Positions 1 through 7,700 of a stretch of 16,101 nt of DNA are shown here, piece after piece. Position numbers and translations under genes: made by a program. Source of the stretch: Bacteroidales bacterium UBA7569. Lineage in GTDB: Bacteria; Bacteroidota; Bacteroidia; Bacteroidales; Paludibacteraceae. The DNA is taken from NCBI GenBank assembly GCA_002477945.1, contig DLLF01000007.1:1-16101 (forward strand), given 5' to 3'. The notes under the pieces are model-generated. The model saw only the letters and a program-made list of their open reading frames with translations, was not told the origin of the DNA and searched no databases. Every line of letters begins with the position of its first letter. Within the stretch, counting starts at the first letter, position 1.

Positions 1-463
1 AAGGCAGCCCCGAAGAAGTGGTATCGGCAGCCGTGGTGTCCGATGAGAGCGCAAATACATCGAAATTGGTCGTACCATCGGCGGCGATATAGATATTCGC
101 CACTGCATTGGGCAAAGACAACTCTTTGACTACCAGATTGCTGTGTTGCAAGAACTCCACTATGTTCACCGTAGCGACCATCTCGGGTGCCGCCAAGAGC
201 GTATCGCTCTGTGCCCCCTCCGTAGGATTAATGAGGTAGAGTCCGTCCACGCGCAATCCGAACTCGGGGAAAGTGGAAAAGAACGTCAAGTCCACCTCGC
301 CCACCTCGTGTTCGCATGTGATGTACTTGTCCGCCACTTGCCGCACGATAGGTGTCAGCCGTGCAGGCGTGAATATCAGCCAAATCGCCACGCACGCCAC
401 AGCCAACACGATACCCACTATCGCACCGAATGTGATACCAAATATCTTCCAAAAGCGTTTCAT
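1..463 (-). CDS. AsmA-family protein, N-terminal part (runs off the window)
   Basis: This is a partial gene: an open frame of 154 codons from an ATG at 463 to the window edge. The protein begins with a basic tip (MKRFWK) and one membrane helix (about residues 6-30). It continues with TPARLTPIV, DLTFFSTFPEFGLRVDGL and a NPTEGAQSDTLL stretch, the pattern I associate with the N-terminus of Bacteroidetes AsmA-family proteins: inner-membrane anchored, periplasmic, and thought to act in envelope lipid transport. The start codon overlaps the stop of the upstream lipocalin-like gene by one base (TAATG), which suggests translational coupling. It is third in an operon after ileS. The family call rests on pattern recognition, since the C-terminal AsmA domain is outside the window. 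Confidence 0.8.
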   Translation of the reverse strand, partial: MKRFWKIFGITFGAIVGIVLAVACVAIWLIFTPARLTPIVRQVADKYITCEHEVGEVDLTFFSTFPEFGLRVDGLYLINPTEGAQSDTLLAAPEMVATVNIVEFLQHSNLVVKELSLPNAVANIYIAADGTTNFDVFALSSDTTAADTTSSGLP

Positions 464-876
464 TATTTCATACGTGAGAAGGAGAATTTGTTTTTCGGTT
501 GCTCCTTTTCGTAGTATTGCAGTTCGGTGTCTGTGAGTTTGGTGATGGTGTAAATCTTCGGAATGTCGCCACCGTTATTGCTCATCAGGTGGATTTCTTT
601 CAGTTGCGGTTTCTCCAACAGTCACTTGAACCAACCATTGCCTGGCTTGTCGTTCAGTACATCTTCTTCGGTAACTTTGTCTGCCTCGTCCCACTCGTAG
701 CCATATTGGTACGTTGTATCCGCCTGTTCCGTGGTGAAACGGACATAGTGTTCCTTGCCATCTTCCAACCATAGTCCGACAATGTTACCATTCATGGGTT
801 CTTCGACGCCAATACACGATGCCATTAAGGCTCCTACCAGTGCCACGATGGCGATACGTAAGATATTCTTTTTCAT
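463..876 (-). pseudogene. Lipocalin-like lipoprotein interrupted by an in-frame TGA
   Basis: The frame starts at 876 with a lipoprotein signal peptide (lipobox MASC, Cys21) and continues as a small beta-rich protein with the lipocalin-like opening GNIVGLWLEDGKEHYVRF. A TGA at 622-624 stops it after 84 residues. The same frame then stays open for 52 more codons, which read like the expected second half (strands such as IPKIYTITKLTDTELQYYEK), and it closes with TAA overlapping the AsmA start. Without the TGA the product would be 137 residues, a normal size for such lipoproteins. A single base change (for example from TGG or CGA) explains it. I call it a probable pseudogene or a polymorphic or erroneous base, because neighbouring genes use TGA as a true stop. 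It starts 13 nt after the ileS stop, so the two are probably co-transcribed. Confidence 0.7.
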
Positions 877-889
877 ATATAATTACTAT

Positions 890-3800
890 TTATGCTTTCT
901 TGATACTTATATTTACCATATAGCCGTCCATATCGAGCACTTGCGGCTCTGCCACTTTGTCCACAAGCGTGAGCGATGTTGCCAGTACTTGCGAAGCGAT
1001 GTAGTCGCGGCAGTGCTCCACAGCAGCGGCTATCTCGTCGCGGCGCTCTATCTCAATGGCGATACGGTCGGTTATCTCCAGCCCCGATGTCTTGCGCAGG
1101 TTCTGGATACGGTTAATCAGTTCGCGGGCGATACCTTCTTCTATCAAAGCATCGTTCAGTTCGATATCGAGGGCGATGGTAAGGATACCATTGTTGGCAA
1201 CCAACCAGCCTGGCATATCCTCGGTAATGATATCCACATCCTCTGCCACAAGGTCAATATCCAGCAGGCGGAACATCCCCGCTGCTTCAAACTGCGCAAT
1301 CTCATCCTGTGTCATCTTACTGATAGCCGCAGCCAGTTCTTTCATCTTACCACCCACTTTCTTGCCCAAGACCTTGAAGTTCGGCTTGATTTTCTTCACC
1401 AGTTTCACCTCCGAGTTCTCGGCGGTGGTGATAACCAACTCCTTCACGTTCACCTCGCTCTTGATCAGGTCTTGCACATGAAGCAGGGCTTGCAGCGTCT
1501 CTTTGTCGGGCGCGGGGATAACGGCTTTCTGCAACGGCTGACGCACATTTTTCTCGGCACGCTTGCGCAAACTCAGTATCATCGATGTAGCCTGCTGAGC
1601 CAGATACATACTGCGTTCCAAATCTTTATTAATCAATGCCTCGTCGGCTTTCGGCCAGTTGCTCAGATGCACGGTCTCGTCGGTTAGGTCGCGATAGAGG
1701 CGGTCAGCAAAGAACGGTGCATTGGGTGCCATCAGTTGCGCCACGGTCTTCAGACAGGTGTAGAGCGTGGTATATGCCGCCTGCTTGTCAGCGTTCATCT
1801 CCCCGCCCCAGAAACGTTTGCGGTTCAAGCGTACATACCAGTTGCTCAAGTCGTCCTGCACAAAGTCGGAGACAGCACGCCCCGCCTTGGTGGGTTCGTA
1901 TGCCTCATAATCGGCGGTAACCTCCTGAATGAGCGAGTTCAGGCGGCTCAAAATCCACTTGTCGATTTCCGTCAGAACGCCTTGATCACCATTCGGTTGC
2001 CACGAATCCACGTTCGCATACAAGGCAAAGAAACCATACGTATTATAGAGCGTGCCGAAGAACTTGCGGCGCACCTCGTCCACGCCCTCGGGGTCGAACT
2101 TGAGGTTGTCCCACGGACTGGAGTTGGTCAGCATATACCAGCGCACAGGGTCGGCACCGTATTTGTCGAGCGTTGCAAACGGGTCCACCGCATTGCCCAA
2201 CCGCTTCGACATCTTGTTTCCGTTCTTATCCAGCACCAATCCGTTGGAAATCACATTCTTGTACGCCACTTTGTCCTCTATCATCGTATGGATAGCATGC
2301 AGCGTAAAGAACCAACCGCGGGTCTGGTCCACACCCTCACAGATAAAGTCTGCCGTGCGCGGAGCGTCCTGGTTCTCAAACGGATAGTGGTTCTGCGCAT
2401 ACGGCATCGCACCCGAATCAAACCATACATCTATCAGGTCGAGTTCGCGCTTCATCGGCTTGCCGCTTGGCGAGCAGAGAATGATGCCGTCCACATACGG
2501 GCGGTGCAGGTCGATCACCGATGGGTCGTAGTTCGCCTTGGAGTAGTCGCCCACCACGTGTTTTGGGTATGGGTTCTCTTTCATAAAGCCCGCAGCGATG
2601 GACTTGTCTATCTCCTCGAAGAGTTCCTTGATAGACCCGATACATATCTCTTCCTGTCCGTCCTCGGTGCGCCAGATAGGCAGCGGTGTACCCCAGTAGC
2701 GCGAACGGGAGAGGTTCCAGTCGTTCAAGTTCTCGAGCCACTTGCCGAAACGCCCCGTACCCGTCGATTCTGGCTGCCAGTGGATGGTGTTGTTGAGACG
2801 AATCATCTCCTCGCGTGCCTTGGTGGAACGGATAAACCACGAGTCAAGCGGGTAGTAGAGTACCGGCTTATCGGTGCGCCAGCAGTGGGGATAGGTATGC
2901 ACGTGTTTCTCTATGCGGAAGGCTTTGTTTTCGGCTTTCAGCATTATGCAGATACTGATATCGAGGGTCTCGTCCTTCTCCGTCAGATTGGGGTCGTAAG
3001 CGTTCTTCACAAAGCGTCCTGCCCACGGCTTGTATGCCTCTACATCGATATGCTTTGCCACAAACGCCTCGTCCATATCCTCAAGCAGGAAGAACTTGCC
3101 CGTCATATCCACCATCGGGCGTTGCTCGCCTTTCTTGGTCATAAATACCATACCCGGGATATTCGCTTTCTTTGCCACAAACGCATCGTCTGCACCGAAA
3201 GTCGGCGCAATATGTACGATGCCCGTACCCTCCTCGGTGGTTACGTAGTCGCCTGCAATGATACGGAATGCATCGCCGTCGGGCTTTGCCCACGGGATAA
3301 GTTGCTCATACTCCATACCGACGAGGTCGGTGCCTTTGCCGCGCCAGAGTATCTCGGGGGCTTCGCCCAACTCTTTGGTATAAGTATGCAGGCAAGCCTC
3401 CGCCAGCAGGTAGAGAGCCGGTATCTTGGTATAGGGGTTCTCCCCGCGCACCACCACATAGTCAATCTTCGGTCCTACGCAGAGGGCGGTATTGCTCGGC
3501 AATGTCCACGGCGTGGTCGTCCATGCGAGGGCATAGAGAGGACTATCATTCTTAATTCCTAATTCATAATTCTTAATTCTAAATTGTGCCGTGCAGGTGG
3601 TGTCTTTCACATCACGGTAGCAACCGGGCTGGTTCAACTCGTGCGACGACAAGCCCGTGCCCGCAGCAGGCGAGTAAGGTTGGATAGTATAGCCCTTGTA
3701 GAGGTAGCCGTTCTCGTACAAGCGTTTGAGCAGGTACCAGAGTGTCTCGATATACTTGTTGTCGTAGGTGATATACGGGTTCTCCAGATCCACCCAATAG

Positions 3801-4219
3801 CCCATCTGCTTCGTCAGGTTGGTCCACTCCTTGGTATATTTCATCACCTCGCGGCGGCAAGCGGCGTTGTACTCGTCCACACTGATTTTCTTGCCGATGT
3901 CCTCTTTGGTGATAGCCAGCATCTTCTCCACACCCAGTTCCACAGGCAGTCCGTGGGTGTCCCAACCCGCCTTGCGCTGTACCTGATAGCCCTGCATAGT
4001 CTTGTAGCGGCAGAATGTATCCTTGATAGTACGTGCCAGCACGTGGTGAATACCCGGCATACCGTTTGCCGAGGGGGGACCCTCGAAGAACAGGAACTGC
4101 GGGTGTCCCTCGCGTGTCGTGATACTCTTGTGGAACAGGTCTTCCTTCTCCCAGTCAGCCAGCACCTCGCGGCTCAATTCCGGCAAATTCAGTTGTTTAT
4201 ACTCCTTAAATTTCTTCAT
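890..4219 (-). CDS. ileS: Isoleucyl-tRNA synthetase, IleRS2 type (1109 aa)
   Basis: This cytoplasmic enzyme charges tRNA(Ile) with isoleucine. In order, the protein shows a Rossmann-fold start with the class I signature region (residues 51-63, PGIHHVLAR), the CP1 editing domain with the threonine-rich WTTTPWTLPSN (233-243) and GTGIVHIAPTFGADD (331-345), the KMSKR loop (669-673), and a long C-terminal tRNA-binding region. Length and motifs fit the eukaryote-like bacterial IleRS2 group. Two oddities: the HIGH motif reads G56-I-H-H59, and residues about 212-224 are encoded by an AT-rich repeat. I chose the ATG at 4219 (MKKFKEYK) over the upstream ATG at 4258, because the latter lies only a few bases from the predicted transcription start. 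The gene heads an operon with a lipocalin-like lipoprotein and an AsmA protein. Confidence 0.97.
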   Translation of the reverse strand: MKKFKEYKQLNLPELSREVLADWEKEDLFHKSITTREGHPQFLFFEGPPSANGMPGIHHVLARTIKDTFCRYKTMQGYQVQRKAGWDTHGLPVELGVEKMLAITKEDIGKKISVDEYNAACRREVMKYTKEWTNLTKQMGYWVDLENPYITYDNKYIETLWYLLKRLYENGYLYKGYTIQPYSPAAGTGLSSHELNQPGCYRDVKDTTCTAQFRIKNYELGIKNDSPLYALAWTTTPWTLPSNTALCVGPKIDYVVVRGENPYTKIPALYLLAEACLHTYTKELGEAPEILWRGKGTDLVGMEYEQLIPWAKPDGDAFRIIAGDYVTTEEGTGIVHIAPTFGADDAFVAKKANIPGMVFMTKKGEQRPMVDMTGKFFLLEDMDEAFVAKHIDVEAYKPWAGRFVKNAYDPNLTEKDETLDISICIMLKAENKAFRIEKHVHTYPHCWRTDKPVLYYPLDSWFIRSTKAREEMIRLNNTIHWQPESTGTGRFGKWLENLNDWNLSRSRYWGTPLPIWRTEDGQEEICIGSIKELFEEIDKSIAAGFMKENPYPKHVVGDYSKANYDPSVIDLHRPYVDGIILCSPSGKPMKRELDLIDVWFDSGAMPYAQNHYPFENQDAPRTADFICEGVDQTRGWFFTLHAIHTMIEDKVAYKNVISNGLVLDKNGNKMSKRLGNAVDPFATLDKYGADPVRWYMLTNSSPWDNLKFDPEGVDEVRRKFFGTLYNTYGFFALYANVDSWQPNGDQGVLTEIDKWILSRLNSLIQEVTADYEAYEPTKAGRAVSDFVQDDLSNWYVRLNRKRFWGGEMNADKQAAYTTLYTCLKTVAQLMAPNAPFFADRLYRDLTDETVHLSNWPKADEALINKDLERSMYLAQQATSMILSLRKRAEKNVRQPLQKAVIPAPDKETLQALLHVQDLIKSEVNVKELVITTAENSEVKLVKKIKPNFKVLGKKVGGKMKELAAAISKMTQDEIAQFEAAGMFRLLDIDLVAEDVDIITEDMPGWLVANNGILTIALDIELNDALIEEGIARELINRIQNLRKTSGLEITDRIAIEIERRDEIAAAVEHCRDYIASQVLATSLTLVDKVAEPQVLDMDGYMVNISIKKA
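3548..3585 (-). repeat. AT-rich short repeat inserted in frame in ileS
   Basis: Thirty-eight bases made almost wholly of near-repeats of AATTAAGAAT and AATTAGGAAT sit inside otherwise GC-balanced ileS codons. They encode about RIKNYELGIKN (residues 214-224), just before the editing-domain threonine-rich motif. From memory this resembles short AT-rich elements scattered between genes in many Bacteroidetes genomes; here one keeps the reading frame open. The boundaries are my estimate from the change in composition. Confidence 0.6.
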
Positions 4220-4247
4220 ATCTCTGTAGGTAAATATCTTATACAAT

Positions 4248-4265
4248 GCTATTTGCACAAATAGC
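4248..4265. promoter_or_regulatory. 8-bp inverted repeat at the predicted ileS transcription start
   Basis: GCTATTTG and CAAATAGC flank a 2-nt centre, giving an 18-bp near-perfect palindrome at the predicted +1 of the ileS transcript. It could be an operator for a dimeric repressor or a hairpin at the 5' end of the mRNA. No regulator is identifiable in the window. Confidence 0.35.
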
Positions 4266-4268
4266 GCA

Positions 4269-4300
4269 CAAAGTTACTACATTTTTTCACTCTACGCAAA
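4269..4300 (-). promoter_or_regulatory. Bacteroidetes-type promoter of ileS
   Basis: On the minus strand a TTTG (4300-4297) is followed after exactly 20 nt by TAACTTTG (4276-4269). This matches the Bacteroidetes sigma-70 consensus TTTG-N19-21-TAnnTTTG. Transcription should begin near 4262, giving a leader of about 43 nt before the ATG at 4219. Confidence 0.8.
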
Positions 4301-4627
4301 TAGAGGAGAGTGGTACCACAAGGTAACCCGCACCATGTGATAATTGCCCAAAGTATGGTATTTGCGGTTTTCATATTCCTTTTTGGCAATAGTGAAAACA
4401 TACTGATTGTTGCCATGAATTGTTTCCGTTGAAGTTGCGTTTCCCAATATAAGATATAAGCAGAAATTCGTTTAGGGGTCGTTTAAGGGTCGTTTAAGGG
4501 TCGATGAGGTCGGCTTGAGGGGTCGTGGAGAAACGAACAGACTTTCCCACTACCCTCAAAAGGAGGGGCTAAAATAATGCTATCACCCTATTCGTTCGCA
4601 GAAAAAGGTTTCATCAGCAGATTATAC
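4301..4627. other. Intergenic region between the T9SS gene and ileS, no gene seen
   Basis: No coding frame with recognisable content occurs on either strand here. The only structure I can point to is the 11-bp periodic array at 4474-4528. The rest is unremarkable mixed sequence, and I found no tRNA-like or further promoter-like element. Confidence 0.6.
4474..4528. repeat. Five 11-bp units around AGGGGTCGTTT
   Basis: Five consecutive 11-bp units begin at 4474, 4485, 4496, 4507 and 4518. They read AGGGGTCGTTT, AAGGGTCGTTT, AAGGGTCGATG, then a degenerate unit, then AGGGGTCGTGG. The period is close to one DNA helical turn. A partial TTCGTTT precedes the array. Function unknown; it could be a protein-binding array or a simple expanded repeat. 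Confidence 0.7.
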
Positions 4628-4678
4628 ATTCAATCAGCCCCGCAGATTGCTTATTTGGAGCAATGCGGGGCTGAATGA
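4628..4678 (-). terminator. Hairpin terminator after the T9SS adhesin gene
   Basis: CAGCCCCGCA (4635-4644) pairs perfectly with TGCGGGGCTG (4664-4673). The inner bases continue the stem with a 2-nt bulge, and an outer CATTCA/TGAATG pairing extends it. It lies 52 nt past the stop of the large gene. The U tract on the minus strand is weak, as is common in this phylum. Confidence 0.65.
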
Positions 4679-4729
4679 CTGCTATGTATTTCTACAGAAA
4701 TACTTTATTTTGAATTATTTTGCTTCAAG

Positions 4730-7700
4730 TCACTTCACTATCACAGGGGCTATGCTGCCAACAGAACGAACCATATAGAGTCCTGCGGGCAGAGCGGTAA
4801 TATCAATAATGGTCTTCCCTTCTTCCGCAGGCACACGCAGTACAATTTGTCCTGCAAGGTTGTATATCGTGATGATGTCCGCAGCCCCCGTTATGCAGAT
4901 ATTTTCCACAGCGGGGTTGGGATATACTTGAAGGGTGTTAGCCGTTGCGTTGTGTACGCCCGTGCCGACATTCTCGAGAGTGACGTGAACCGTCTCGGTG
5001 TCGTTGGCAAAGATGTAGCCGACAGGCAAGTCGGCAGAGAGCAGTGAACAGGTAGCCTCTTTGAGTTTCCAATCAATCGTCCAGATGTCTGCTTTGTTGG
5101 TAAAGGTATAGACGACACTATCCCGGGCATCGACGGCAGTGAGCGTAAGTGCCGACAGGGCGTTGCGGACAGCCGTTTCGTCCGCCCCCGGCAGGTTGAG
5201 CGATGTAGCACTTACATGGGGCGTTACCTCCTCTACGGGTATTTCCTCAATTGTGATATTATCAATGGACAGATAATACGGGCCGGAACTGATATAGCCG
5301 CGAATACCCAATGCATAGGAAGCGGTAGCAGGCACGGAGAAAGCGGTTTCCAGCAGTTGGTAATCGCCATTGATGATACCCGTTTGAGGCAAGAGTTGGA
5401 CAGTCATAGAGTCTTTGTCCAGTTCCGAACCAAGACAAATGCTGATGGTGGCATCCGATTTATATTGGTCATCCTGACGCGCATAGAGCGAGACCCTGTA
5501 GGCTTTGCGTTTTTCAAAGGCAAAGCCTTGCATCAGCCAATCGGTGTTATCATAGCCCAATGTTACATTCCATTGTCCTTCGTACGGGGTACAATTGTAG
5601 TCTGTTTTGGTGGAGTTGGCTCTCCATACGCCACTACCATTTTCACTCTGTTGCAGCCAACCCGTCACGGTTTCCTGGTCGGTATTGCCCTCTTCAAAGC
5701 CGTCGAAGAAGGGGATGGTCTTTGCTTTGAGCGCCTGCATACTAACCGTAACCGTCTCATCGGGCATGATGAAATGTCGTGGGTCAGTCCAGCGAACCGT
5801 TTTATCCGTACTATATGATATACAGAGGTATGCGGGGTCTATGTCATGGCTCACGGCTATGGTGTCTCCCATAGCAGCGGAAGAAGGCACTACGGGACTG
5901 CCAAATACCGAGTCGGCGACAAAGATAGCATATTGTGTATTGCTTTTCTCTGCTATGCGCACGTTGTCCAGCACGATACCATATCCGGACACGGCATAGC
6001 CGCGGATACCCAGTACGTAGGTAGCGGTCTGCGGTACGGTGAAGTCAGCCACTATAGTCTGATAGAGTGTGTCCGAAACAACCGTGACAGGAACGAGTTC
6101 GGTAGTCATAGCCGTTTCGTTGCAGGTGCTTCCCAAACCAATGCGCAAGGTCTGTGCCGTAGATTTTGTTGCGGGAACCGTCTGCTTGGCATGGATAGAA
6201 ACCGTATAGGTTTTGCCTGCTTCCAAGGTGAGGGCATTGAACATCCAACTATTGTTTCCGTAGGCACTAAAGTAAGCCGTCCATGCGCCTTCATACGGAG
6301 TGCGAGTGTTGTCTGCCTGCCAATAGATATTGGCTTCAGAGGCCGTTACAAGCCATCCTGCCACCGATTCCTGGTCGGTATTGCCCTCTTCAAAGCCGTC
6401 GAAGAAGGGGACTGGTTTTGCCGGCAGAGTCGTCATTTCTACGGTGATATTTTCATCGGGCATAACAAACGTGCTGTCGGTAAGCCAGCGTACAGGGATA
6501 TTTGTGTTGTAGCGGCAGAAAGCATATCCGTCGTTCATGGTACGGCGCACGGTAATGGTATCACACGGATAAGCCGTGCCGGCACTAAGGGTCAGCAAAC
6601 CGCCTTCGTTGGCAGCGGGTGTAAGCGTATATTGCGTGGTACACTCCTCAACACGGATATTATCTATGGACATATATGTCGGGGTATAGTTGGCAATACC
6701 GAGGATACCCAGCACATAGTTGCCCGAGGTCTTTACAGAGAAGCGGACAACGACCGGTTGGTAATCGCCATTGACCAGACTCTGATTTTTCATGAGTTGT
6801 ATCTTCATAGAGTCTTTATGGCATGCGGCCCCCAGACAGGCTCTGACATACGCACCGGTAGTTTTGTCTTGCCGTGCGCGGAAAGACAGGATATAGTCTT
6901 TGCCTGCTTCCAGCGCGAGGACATTGAACATCCAGCAATCATTGTTATAACGCAGTGTACCATTCCAGTTGCCGGCATACGGTGTACGGTTACAATCGGT
7001 ATACTTTGTGTTGGCTTCCCAGCGACCGGAACCGGATGTACTCTGCACTACCCAACCGGTTATCGGTTCGTCTTGTGCATTACCCTCCTCAAAGCCTTCG
7101 AAGAAGGGGATGGCGTGCGGCAGAATGGCATCGATACCAATAGTAACATCCTCCCCAAGCATAATGAAACGTTTAGCGTCGATCCATTTTACACTCGGCG
7201 TGGCAGTAAAGGCACGGAAATAGCACCCGTCGTTCATAGTATATTCTACCGAGACGGTGTCTCCCACGTATGCTTCCGTCTTGCTCAGCGTGAGCGTACC
7301 CAACTCGGGATTGGCTGTTCGGATAGTATGCGGCATACGCTTCTGGATATGGATGTCATCAATGCTCACATACATAGGGTCGCGGGTAACCTCTCCACGA
7401 ATGCCCAGCACATATTTTCCGCTTGCAGGAACAGAGAAACGGCAGTGCAGCAGTTGATAGTCTCCGTTGGTCAGTCCCGTTGCAGGCAGAATCTCCAGAT
7501 TCATAGCGTCTTTGTCGGCATCGTTGCCAAGTGCCGCCCGCAGGTTGGCATAGGACTTGTTACTTTGGTCCTGGCGGGCAAAGAGATACATATCGTATTC
7601 GGTATCAGCCTCCAACTGCACTTTGTTGAACAGCCAAGCGGTGTTGCCAAACTTAAGGGTAACATTCCATTGTCCTTCGTACGGGGTGCGATAGTAGTCT

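Noticed and set aside
4220..4258. Upstream ATG extending ileS by 13 residues
   Set aside because: It lies within a few bases of the predicted transcription start, and the added residues do not resemble an IleRS N-terminus.
4474..4528. CRISPR array
   Set aside because: The units are 11 bp with no spacers between them and no cas gene is in the window. The same applies to 16059-16101.
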